DNA from: RHLJ01 sp963974345
GTDB taxonomy: Bacteria; Bacteroidota; Rhodothermia; Balneolales; Balneolaceae
Assembly (NCBI GenBank): GCA_963974345.1
Contig: CAXBBW010000011.1
Span: forward strand, 62,001-126,000
Direction of reading: 5' to 3'
DNA: 64,000 bases
Shown here: positions 35,595 through 43,419 of the stretch, piece by piece
Layout of the letters: every line of letters begins with the position of its first letter
Position numbering within the stretch: the stretch's first letter is position 1
Position numbers and translations under genes: made by a program
Notes under the pieces: generated by a model
The model's database searches: none
What the model was told of the DNA's origin: nothing
Seen by the model: the letters and a program-made list of their open reading frames with translations, nothing else

Positions 35595-37883
35595 TTATTC
35601 TGTTTTAATAATAACTACCGTAAGTGGATCTATTATAATTTCGTTTGATCTAATTTCTACACCATTCAAATTGTCAACCTCTGTTACTCCCGCTTCATCA
35701 CTATCTACAAGTACAGTACCTTTTGATAAATCTTCTTTAATGGAAATAGTTCTTTCAATTGAATCTGCATTAATCAATACATAGAATGTTTCCCTTGTAG
35801 TGGATACCGTTTTAAAGAATAGTATAAGATCTTCTTCGGCAATATCGTTGGATGCCATTAAAGAAACTTGTTTTGAGACAAGATCTTGAGTTCCTAATCT
35901 AAAGGCATCAGAGGACTTTCTCAAAGCTATAAGTCCACGAGTATATTCCATCGTCTTTTTGTGTATACCATCTTCTGTAACTTTATCCCAATCAAACATA
36001 TTTATAGCATCAGATGCATCGTAAGAGTTTTCAATGAAATACGGTTGATTAAATCCATCCATGATCGCAAACTCTCTATCAGGAATTTCAGTAGACTTCC
36101 ACTGTTTAGTTCTTCCGTATTCTTGTCCCGCATGTAAGAAAGCGACTCCTTGACTAGTAAGAATTATAGCGTTTCCAAGTCGAATTCGTTTTTGAATTTC
36201 ATTTTCATATTGCTCAGGATCTTTTTTAATGGATTGAGCAATTACATCATGCAATGTGAGATTATCATGTGCTGCAATATATTGAAGTACATCTCCAGGA
36301 TCGTCTTCATTTGAATTACTTGGCTTAGCAATAACATTATTGAATATGGTTTGGATTGATCTTGGTTCACCAGTAATAAATCGTGGTTCACCTTCTGAGC
36401 CAAATCCAGATTTCAATTCATTCCTCATTTCATCTGAAAAACAAGACACGCTATTAGTTTCATTCATCCAGTCTTGATCGGCAGGCTTTACTTTTTCATC
36501 ATCATCATCACCTGCGAAAGTTCTCCAACATTCCCCAACCATATTAATTTTTGGATTGATCTTTGTAGCTTCGTCGAAAGCAATTTGGATCGTTTCTGCA
36601 TCCAAATCTCCCATTAAATCAAATCGGAAACCATCAACCTTAAATTCTTTTGTCCAATATATGATAGAATCAATAATGAGCTTTCTAACCATTGCATGTG
36701 TGGTTCCAGGTCTACCTCCTCCATAACTTTCTTTAGGTCTACCTTCTGCATCCATAAAATGATAATAGCCTGGCACGATATCTTCTAAAAAAGAAAGTCG
36801 AGCTGTATGGTTGTAAACTACATCTAATGTGATTCCTAATCCTTCGGCATGAATAGCGTTAATGAGCTCTTTCAATTCTTTAATTCTGAGCTCAGGATCT
36901 AAAGGATTTTCTGAATACATCCCCTCGATAGAAAAATAGCTGTCTGGACCATATCCCCAATTGTAATTAGTACCCACTGCATAATCCATCATTCGTTGGT
37001 CACGAATAGACTCATCCGAATAGGTTGAGCTTAACACTGGAAGCAATTGTATATGAGTAATCCCCAATTTTTTTATATATACCAATCGCTCAGAAAAAGC
37101 TTTAAATGTTCCGAATTTAGCTTCGGTAGAAATGTCTGGATCAACGGTAAAATCCCGAACATTAATTTCCCAAATGATAGCATCTTCTCTTTTTTGATAG
37201 CCATCTATTTCAGCAAAGTCTAATTTTGGGCCAATTATCTTAGGATTTACGATAGCCCCTCTAGGCTTAAAAAAAGTCTCTTTCGTAGTTATTGCTATCG
37301 ATTTTGCATAGGGGTCAAGGACTTCTTTTGTTTCACCAAAATTAGTAACCGAATAGGAGTAAAACTCACCAGTTAGGTTCTCTAAAATGGCTACTTTCCA
37401 AACACCTTTGTCCCCTCGCTCCAATTCAATAGAGCGGTAGGACTTTTCATCTAATCCTTCTTTAAATAGATTAAGGCTAACTTCGGATGCTAATGGAGCC
37501 CATAGCTTAAACTCTATCTGATTTTCATCAAAGATTATCCCCAATTCACCCTCATACGTAAACAATTCATCAATTGCTTTCCAGTGAGGTTGAATAATTG
37601 TTGTGTTCTCTCCTATTTTGATCACATAGGACTTTGTAAAGTCTAATATTTCTTCTGTATAAAAATTGAAATATCCATCCCCTCCTTTTATATATTTAAC
37701 CCAAACTTCTTCTCCTTCTTCAGTAAGAATTTGTAATGGGCCATCACCTGACTTTAGATTAATGGTGCTTATTTCAGAAACACCAGTTATAAAAGCTGAT
37801 TCTAATTCAGATTTACTTTGGGCTAGTGAATTACTCGAAATAATTAGTAATAATGTTAAATAGAGAACTGCTTTATTGCACAT
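35595..37883 (-). CDS. pulA: Secreted type I pullulanase-like GH13 enzyme
   Basis: A 762-residue exported debranching enzyme. A signal peptide (1-22, ending NSLAQ) is followed by a CBM48-like N-terminal region, then the GH13 barrel. Motifs: YNWGYGPDSYF, as in the type I pullulanase YNWGYDP; the nucleophile Asp in VDGFRFDLMGDLD near residue 420; the acid Glu in NMVGECWRT; and the transition-state Asp in IAAHDNLTLHD. It should cut alpha-1,6 links in starch or glycogen. No T9SS domain is seen, so the mature enzyme is periplasmic or released. Its start overlaps the 3' end of the small ribbon-helix-helix gene, suggesting translational coupling. It ends the glucan locus. Confidence 0.9.
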   Translation of the reverse strand: MCNKAVLYLTLLLIISSNSLAQSKSELESAFITGVSEISTINLKSGDGPLQILTEEGEEVWVKYIKGGDGYFNFYTEEILDFTKSYVIKIGENTTIIQPHWKAIDELFTYEGELGIIFDENQIEFKLWAPLASEVSLNLFKEGLDEKSYRSIELERGDKGVWKVAILENLTGEFYSYSVTNFGETKEVLDPYAKSIAITTKETFFKPRGAIVNPKIIGPKLDFAEIDGYQKREDAIIWEINVRDFTVDPDISTEAKFGTFKAFSERLVYIKKLGITHIQLLPVLSSTYSDESIRDQRMMDYAVGTNYNWGYGPDSYFSIEGMYSENPLDPELRIKELKELINAIHAEGLGITLDVVYNHTARLSFLEDIVPGYYHFMDAEGRPKESYGGGRPGTTHAMVRKLIIDSIIYWTKEFKVDGFRFDLMGDLDAETIQIAFDEATKINPKINMVGECWRTFAGDDDDEKVKPADQDWMNETNSVSCFSDEMRNELKSGFGSEGEPRFITGEPRSIQTIFNNVIAKPSNSNEDDPGDVLQYIAAHDNLTLHDVIAQSIKKDPEQYENEIQKRIRLGNAIILTSQGVAFLHAGQEYGRTKQWKSTEIPDREFAIMDGFNQPYFIENSYDASDAINMFDWDKVTEDGIHKKTMEYTRGLIALRKSSDAFRLGTQDLVSKQVSLMASNDIAEEDLILFFKTVSTTRETFYVLINADSIERTISIKEDLSKGTVLVDSDEAGVTEVDNLNGVEIRSNEIIIDPLTVVIIKTE

Positions 37884-38033
37884 AATTACTAATTAAAATG
37901 AGTTCATTTACGGCATCCATTACAGCTCTTTTTTTTAATACTCCTTTCTTTTTCGCAAGAAGTTCGATTTTTTGCTTTTCTTCGGGTCTCAATTTCATCC
38001 CAAACCAGACAATGTCTTTTTTATTTTCCCCAT
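37873..38033 (-). CDS. Small ribbon-helix-helix regulator, readable only with a -1 shift
   Basis: The minus strand has ATG at 38033 reading MGKIKK, then hits a stop at 37997-37995. At the A-run (T-run 38017-38022 on the + strand) the zero frame contains the heptamer A AAA AAG. A -1 shift there continues as KKDIVWFGMKLRPEEKQKI, then ELLAKKKGVLKKRAVMDAVN, then ELILISNYVQ, giving 53 residues. The result is a textbook ribbon-helix-helix: one beta strand (DIVWFGMKL), then two helices. The downstream frame has no ATG before its beta strand. Either a programmed -1 shift as in E. coli dnaX, or a one-base homopolymer loss (seven As to six), explains it. The stop overlaps the pulA start by 11 bases. 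Confidence 0.55.
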
Positions 38034-38061
38034 AATGCTCTGATTTGTTTATATCGAAGAA

Positions 38062-38105
38062 AATTTAGAATACAGTTGCAACTATTTCAAGATAAGGTTG
38101 CAACC
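38062..38105 (-). promoter_or_regulatory. Promoter with twin GTTGCAAC operators before the RHH gene and pulA
   Basis: Two 10-base perfect palindromes lie here: GGTTGCAACC (38096-38105) and AGTTGCAACT (38074-38083), 22 bases centre to centre, about two helical turns. On the minus strand a TTGAAA (38090-38085), 17-base spacer and TAAATT (38067-38062) form a sigma-70-like promoter; the second palindrome sits inside the spacer. Tandem short palindromes with a central TGCA fit operators of ribbon-helix-helix proteins, and a candidate protein of that kind starts 29 bases downstream. The first box touches the stop codon of the sugar transporter gene. Confidence 0.5.
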
Positions 38106-39652
38106 TAATAATTAGTATTCTCATCTACATCATCTACATCATCTACAAAGTACATTGTAAAAGCTGCTACTAGCATAATTACTCCACCAAGTACAAGTGC
38201 GAGTACAGATTGTCCTTCAAATAATGTCCTTGTCATATAGCCCAAAATGGTAGCAGCCAAAAGTTGAGGGAGTACTATGAAGAAGTTAAAAATACCCATA
38301 TAAAGTCCCATTTTACTTGCTGGAAGAGCTCCCGCAAGAATAGCATAAGGCATAGAAAGAATAGAAGCCCATGCAATACCTACACCAACCATTGAAATTA
38401 TTAACATTCCAGGACTACTAAAGAAGTAGATCGAAATTAGTCCCAATCCACCTAATATTAGTGCCATTGCATGAACTATTTTTCGGCTCGTTACTTTAGC
38501 GACAGGAGCTAATGCAAAAGCTATTAGAGCTGCTACCCCATTATATACTCCAAACATAATACCAACCCAATCAGCTCCTTCATTATAAAGTGCAGAAGTT
38601 GTATCACTAGTACCGTACACATGAGAGGTAACAGCGGCTGTGGTATAAATCCACATAGCAAATAAACCAAACCATGAGAAAAATTGTACCACAGCAAGTT
38701 GTTTCATTGTTTTCGGCATGTTAAGTAAATCATGCATTACTACAACAAGACCTTGAGTAGTATTCCCTTTTTTCTGTAGCATGCCTGCTAATAATGAAAT
38801 TAGACCAACTACAAATAAACCGCCCGTAGCTACATAAACTTCTTTATCAAAACTAAAATAATAGGTTAGATAACTGGTCAATCCACCAAATACTGCCATT
38901 ATTAACCCAAGGCTAATTTTCTTTTGTCCCTCACCTGCCTCAATAGGAATTTCTCGTAGTACATTTTCATCTTCGATATCTTCTTTCTCGGATGCTTCGA
39001 AGGCTTCTAGTTCTTCAGGACTATACTCTTTACTTCTAAAAACTGTCCAACCAACTGCGGTTATAAAAGCTACTGCTCCTAAATAGAACGACCATTTAAC
39101 CGAAGGAGGAATTATACCTTCTGGAGCGGTATTTGCGACACCGAACCAATTCGTCATCATCCAAGGTAAAACAGATGCGATTACTGCTCCTGTACCAATA
39201 AAAAAGCTTTGCATTGCAAAACCTTTGGTTCTTTGCTCCGATGGAAGCATATCTCCAACAAAAGCTCTAAATGGTTCCATTGAAACATTTATGGATGCAT
39301 CCATAATCCAAAGCATGCCTGCGGCAACCCAAAGAACGGGTGAGTTTGGCATTATTAACAATGCCGCTGAAGCTGCTATAGCACCAAACAGAAAATAAGG
39401 TCTACGACGTCCTAATCGTGTCCAAGTTCGATCACTAAAATATCCAATAATTGGTTGGACAATTAAACCTGTTAAAGGAGCAGCAATCCAAAGAATTGGA
39501 ATATCATCAACATTTGCACCTAGAGTTTCAAATATTCTACTAACGTTGGCATTTTGAAGAGCAAAACCAAACTGGATTCCTAGAAATCCAAAACTCATAT
39601 TCCATATTTCCCAAAAACTAAGCTGGGGTCTTTTTGTCAAATTTTCTGCCAT
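38105..39652 (-). CDS. SLC45/GPH-like sugar transporter (MFS)
   Basis: A 515-residue inner-membrane transporter with about 12 TM segments. The cytoplasmic loop SDRTWTRLGRRRPYFLFGA (about 74-92) and the MEPFRAFVGDMLPSEQR loop are typical of the SLC45/sucrose-maltose branch. A charged central loop (around 210-245) is rich in Glu. In the surrounding locus it most likely takes up maltose or short maltodextrins by proton symport. The specificity is inferred from context. It follows an amylase gene by 28 bases. The pulA promoter lies just after its stop. Confidence 0.88.
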   Translation of the reverse strand: MAENLTKRPQLSFWEIWNMSFGFLGIQFGFALQNANVSRIFETLGANVDDIPILWIAAPLTGLIVQPIIGYFSDRTWTRLGRRRPYFLFGAIAASAALLIMPNSPVLWVAAGMLWIMDASINVSMEPFRAFVGDMLPSEQRTKGFAMQSFFIGTGAVIASVLPWMMTNWFGVANTAPEGIIPPSVKWSFYLGAVAFITAVGWTVFRSKEYSPEELEAFEASEKEDIEDENVLREIPIEAGEGQKKISLGLIMAVFGGLTSYLTYYFSFDKEVYVATGGLFVVGLISLLAGMLQKKGNTTQGLVVVMHDLLNMPKTMKQLAVVQFFSWFGLFAMWIYTTAAVTSHVYGTSDTTSALYNEGADWVGIMFGVYNGVAALIAFALAPVAKVTSRKIVHAMALILGGLGLISIYFFSSPGMLIISMVGVGIAWASILSMPYAILAGALPASKMGLYMGIFNFFIVLPQLLAATILGYMTRTLFEGQSVLALVLGGVIMLVAAFTMYFVDDVDDVDENTNY

Positions 39653-39662
39653 GATCGTATTT

Positions 39663-39690
39663 GGTTAGATTAAAACGGTTTTAGTTAGAT
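39663..39690 (-). promoter_or_regulatory. TAAAACGGTTTTA palindrome with flanking repeats
   Basis: A 13-base palindrome TAAAAC-G-GTTTTA (39671-39683) overlaps the amylase stop codon and is flanked by GGTTAGAT (39663-39670) and AGTTAGAT (39683-39690). The shape is like LacI-family half-sites, but the AT-rich context makes chance plausible. Confidence 0.25.
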
Positions 39691-41057
39691 GATAGAATAA
39701 ACCACTTGTGAGCTGGTAATTCAAAGGTGTATGTATTATCACCAAAAGGTGCAAAATCGCCTTCAGAAACTCCATATTTTGTATAAGTATCAGAAGACCA
39801 AACAGGAATGGTGATTGATTTAGGTGCTCCTGAGATATTAATTGCCACTATTACCTCGTGGTCATCTTTTTTTCTTGAAAAGGCATAGGTTTCTTCAGGA
39901 GATTCGATTCGATTAAAATCTCCCCCTTTATCACCATTCCAAAGAGCTTCATTTTCTGTATTCAATTGAAGCAAAATTTTATAAAAATCTTCATATGCAT
40001 ATTCTTTCCATTCAATTTCATCTTTTTCAAAAAACTCGAGTTGCTTATCTAACACCGACTCTTGACCATTATAGATCAAAGGCATTCCTGAAACGGTTGC
40101 TGAAAGAACTGCAAAGTTTTCGAAGTTAGGACCATACATTCCAGGATCGGTTCCATTCCATGAATTCTCATCGTGGTTTGAAGTGAAATACATGCGGTAT
40201 GCATTATTCGGAAAGCGTTCTGAATCTCTTTCAAAAAGATTATCCAAATCTTCAAAGCTTTGTTCACCAGCAGCAATTTCTCTTATCACATGGGCATATT
40301 CCCAAGCATAATTCATATCAAAAGCTTCATGTAATAATTCAGGATCGCCATCTTCAGCGAGCATGAACACATTTTTCACTTTGTCCATTTCTTGATGTGC
40401 ATTAACCCAAAAATCAACTGGAACCATTCCTGCTACATCACATCGATAACCATCTATATCAAATTCTTTTACCCAGTAAACTAGTGCGTCGGTCATTGCA
40501 GAACGCATATCGGGATTATCATAATTTAAATCGATTACATCACTCCAATCAGCAACAGGTGGTTGAAATTCACCATCATCAGTTAACGTGTACCAGTCTT
40601 TGTTCACTGTCCATACATTATCCCATGCAGAGTGATTAGCTACCCAATCTAAAATCACTTTAAAACCCATTTCATGAGCCTCATCAACAAGTGCTTTAAA
40701 GTCTGCTTTTGTTCCAAATTCGGGGTTTACAGCTTTATAGTCCTTTACTGAATAATAACTTCCTTTTGTTCCCTTTCGGTTCAACTCACCAATAGGTTGA
40801 ATAGGCATTAACCAGAGAATTTTCACCCCCATTTCTTTAAGTCGAGGAAGGTCTTTTTTGAAAGCGTTAAAAGTACCTTCAGGGGAATATTGACGAATGT
40901 TTACTTCATAAATATTAGCGTTCTTACTCCATTCTGGATGACTTACTATACTAGATTTTGGAGCGTTTGAAGTATCAGGAGTTTGTTGCGAACAACTGCC
41001 AATGAATAATCCTGATAGAAGAATTCCAAAAATTAGTGACTTGGAAATATTTCTCAT
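39681..41057 (-). CDS. Alpha-amylase family (GH13) lipoprotein
   Basis: A 458-residue GH13 enzyme with a lipoprotein signal (lipobox IGSC near 19-22), so membrane-anchored, probably at the periplasmic or outer face. Catalytic landmarks: nucleophile Asp207 in IDGYRCDVAGMVP, acid Glu in FMLAEDGDPEL, transition-state Asp in FTSNHDENSWNG. WVANHS (near 140) provides another conserved subsite. The small size without added domains fits an enzyme that trims short maltodextrins. It stands between two GH13 genes and the transporter gene and should degrade products for uptake. Confidence 0.9.
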   Translation of the reverse strand: MRNISKSLIFGILLSGLFIGSCSQQTPDTSNAPKSSIVSHPEWSKNANIYEVNIRQYSPEGTFNAFKKDLPRLKEMGVKILWLMPIQPIGELNRKGTKGSYYSVKDYKAVNPEFGTKADFKALVDEAHEMGFKVILDWVANHSAWDNVWTVNKDWYTLTDDGEFQPPVADWSDVIDLNYDNPDMRSAMTDALVYWVKEFDIDGYRCDVAGMVPVDFWVNAHQEMDKVKNVFMLAEDGDPELLHEAFDMNYAWEYAHVIREIAAGEQSFEDLDNLFERDSERFPNNAYRMYFTSNHDENSWNGTDPGMYGPNFENFAVLSATVSGMPLIYNGQESVLDKQLEFFEKDEIEWKEYAYEDFYKILLQLNTENEALWNGDKGGDFNRIESPEETYAFSRKKDDHEVIVAINISGAPKSITIPVWSSDTYTKYGVSEGDFAPFGDNTYTFELPAHKWFILSSN

Positions 41058-41067
41058 GTGAATATAC

Positions 41068-43416
41068 TTATTGTGTTAAAATTTCGAAGGAATTGGCAGG
41101 GAGTGTTATTGTGAGTGTTTCTCCCTTTATTTCAAAAGAATGATCAAAATTTGATGCTAATTCTGAATAGTCTATTCCTGACCTAAGTTGTACTGTAATC
41201 AATTTTGTTGAATTTGATTTATTAAATACCATAACCGCTTGTTGATCAAAATATCCCCTCGAATAAACAAGAATATCTTCTTCTGTTTTGTGGAAAATGA
41301 AGTCACCATACAACAAAGGTAGCTTAGAATTCCTTAGTTCTGTGAGCATGCTGTAGATACTTCTATTTTTTAATTCGAAAGCATTTAACTCATCCTCTTC
41401 AAATTGCATCCATCTTCGGTTATCAGGGTCGTTTGCTCCAGGTTGGCCAAATTCATCACCTTGGTATGTTACTGGGATCCCCGGTATTGTCAAATTCCAT
41501 GCAAGCAACATACTTAACTTGTTGTAAGCGAATTCCTGTGGATCTCCAATTTCTCTTGTCCAACCCGCAAGTTTGGCATCTTCACCCCACGAAACTTCTC
41601 CACTTGTGTAAGTAATAAATCGGGCTTTATCGTGATTTCCAGATATATAACCCATTAAGTTATGGTAGCCATAGTAATTAAAACTTTCCAAAAGCTGATC
41701 TCTAAGCCCTTCAAAAGAAGTATTTTGCCCGAATGCATTTACAGCTGCATCGTACATGCCAAAATCGAATTGAGCATCTAACATTCCTGAATTGATATAA
41801 CTGGCTATTAGTTCTCTACTTCCATAAGTCTCACCAACCTGATAAACTTGTTTACCTGTTTTTAAAGTTACTTCTTCTTTAACTTTTCTGGTAAGTGTTC
41901 TCCAGAAATCGAGTTGAATATGCTTCGTAGCATCATGTCTAAACCCGTCTAAATCAAATTCTTTAACCCAATAAAGAGCTGAGTCTGTCATCGTATCGAT
42001 AACTTCTTGTTTAGAGAAATCCAGAGTTGGCATAAATGTATCGAACCAAGTGGTCAGTCTTTGCTCGTCCCAAAGTTCAGTATTCATTCTTCCATCAGGT
42101 AAATATAAATCAGTAACCCAATCTGGATGATTTTGATACACAGGATGTTCTTCATGTACGTGATTAGCTACATAATCTAAAATCACATTCATTCCATTTT
42201 GGTGAGCTACATCTAAAAGCTCTTTAAACTCCTCGGCAGAGCCAAAACGATGATCCGTTTTTGACGAAGAAATTGGCCAATACCCATGATATCCTGAAAA
42301 TTTTGTTGTTACTCCACCTTGGTCCCAAAGTCCATATGCTGTTTCAGGATTTTGAGAAATTGGTGAGAGCCAAAGTGTATTAACTCCAATTTCCTTAAAG
42401 TAACCCTCTTTAATAGTTTGAGTAATTCCGGCGAAATCTCCACCATAATAATTGGCTTTAGGGTGAATACCTGGATCATCTATTTTTTCGGTATTCGAGA
42501 AATTACCTTCTTTAAAACGATCGATCAAAACGAAATACATATTCCAAGTATGGAAGTCATGCCTTGTCAACTGCTCGGATGTTTGAACTACTTTACCGTT
42601 TTGAAGAGGTATTAGTAGATCATTAGAAAGCTCAGAATCACTATATGCCCAAGCTCTTAAATAGCTTCGACCTGTTTTAGTAGCCTCCGTTGGAATTTCG
42701 AATTCATATCCTTCCTCGGTTTCTATAACTTCTACATATTGATTCTCCCAAAAAACCACTATTCCAGTGCTAAGATCTTTAGTTAGTATGATTTTCGAGT
42801 TTTCATAAGACTTGGTGAAAATAACTGGTTTTGATTCATTCCTATCTCCTACAATTAGCAGGGAATTCCTACCTCCCATCCCATTTGAAACACTGTTTGG
42901 GTTAGAACTATCTATCGCCTCTTTGCCATCAACAACAAATAAATACTGATATAATCCCTTACTTATTAGCATTGAAGTTTTCCACACATCTCCATCTTTT
43001 ACCAGTTCAGTAGAAGAAGGATTCCAGCTATTCATTTCGCCTTTTAGTTGTACAGAGGAATAGCTTTTCCCTTTTGGGTCGAAAGTAAGTTCTACTTTTT
43101 GTTTAACCGATTTTTTTAAAAGAATGGAATATTCTATACCGTTTGCGACAATAGAAAGAACTGCTAAAGGATCAGAAATTGTACCTGAAAGTGTTACCAT
43201 TCCATCTTTTATCCCAGATGATGTTATTCCATTAGGTACAGAAATGCGTTCTACTTTATCGGCACTAATAAAAAAATCTTCCAGAACAATTTCAGTAGAA
43301 TCAAAGCCTAAACTAATTGGACTTGCAAGACCAATAATTTGAGATGCAACATTTCCATTACCTGAACATGAAATGAGTAAAAGAGTTGAAAAAGCAATGG
43401 ACCAAATATGTTTCAT
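41068..43416 (-). CDS. Cyclomaltodextrinase/neopullulanase-like GH13 lipoprotein
   Basis: A 782-residue GH13 enzyme with a lipobox LISC (near 14-17). The N-terminal part (about 60-290) contains small beta domains: one with the E-set/CBM48 sequence MNSWNPSSTELVKDGDVW, and further linkers. The barrel has ILDYVANHVHEEH (about 415), nucleophile Asp near 495 in LDGFRHDATKH, acid Glu in YQVGETYGS, and Asp in ISGNHDKARF. The pattern GFRxDxxKH plus VGExxxGS is seen in cyclomaltodextrinase/neopullulanase-type enzymes. Likely located in the outer membrane or periplasm. Gaps to the neighbouring GH13 genes are 3 and 10 bases. Confidence 0.9.
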   Translation of the reverse strand: MKHIWSIAFSTLLLISCSGNGNVASQIIGLASPISLGFDSTEIVLEDFFISADKVERISVPNGITSSGIKDGMVTLSGTISDPLAVLSIVANGIEYSILLKKSVKQKVELTFDPKGKSYSSVQLKGEMNSWNPSSTELVKDGDVWKTSMLISKGLYQYLFVVDGKEAIDSSNPNSVSNGMGGRNSLLIVGDRNESKPVIFTKSYENSKIILTKDLSTGIVVFWENQYVEVIETEEGYEFEIPTEATKTGRSYLRAWAYSDSELSNDLLIPLQNGKVVQTSEQLTRHDFHTWNMYFVLIDRFKEGNFSNTEKIDDPGIHPKANYYGGDFAGITQTIKEGYFKEIGVNTLWLSPISQNPETAYGLWDQGGVTTKFSGYHGYWPISSSKTDHRFGSAEEFKELLDVAHQNGMNVILDYVANHVHEEHPVYQNHPDWVTDLYLPDGRMNTELWDEQRLTTWFDTFMPTLDFSKQEVIDTMTDSALYWVKEFDLDGFRHDATKHIQLDFWRTLTRKVKEEVTLKTGKQVYQVGETYGSRELIASYINSGMLDAQFDFGMYDAAVNAFGQNTSFEGLRDQLLESFNYYGYHNLMGYISGNHDKARFITYTSGEVSWGEDAKLAGWTREIGDPQEFAYNKLSMLLAWNLTIPGIPVTYQGDEFGQPGANDPDNRRWMQFEEDELNAFELKNRSIYSMLTELRNSKLPLLYGDFIFHKTEEDILVYSRGYFDQQAVMVFNKSNSTKLITVQLRSGIDYSELASNFDHSFEIKGETLTITLPANSFEILTQ

Positions 43417-43419
43417 ATT

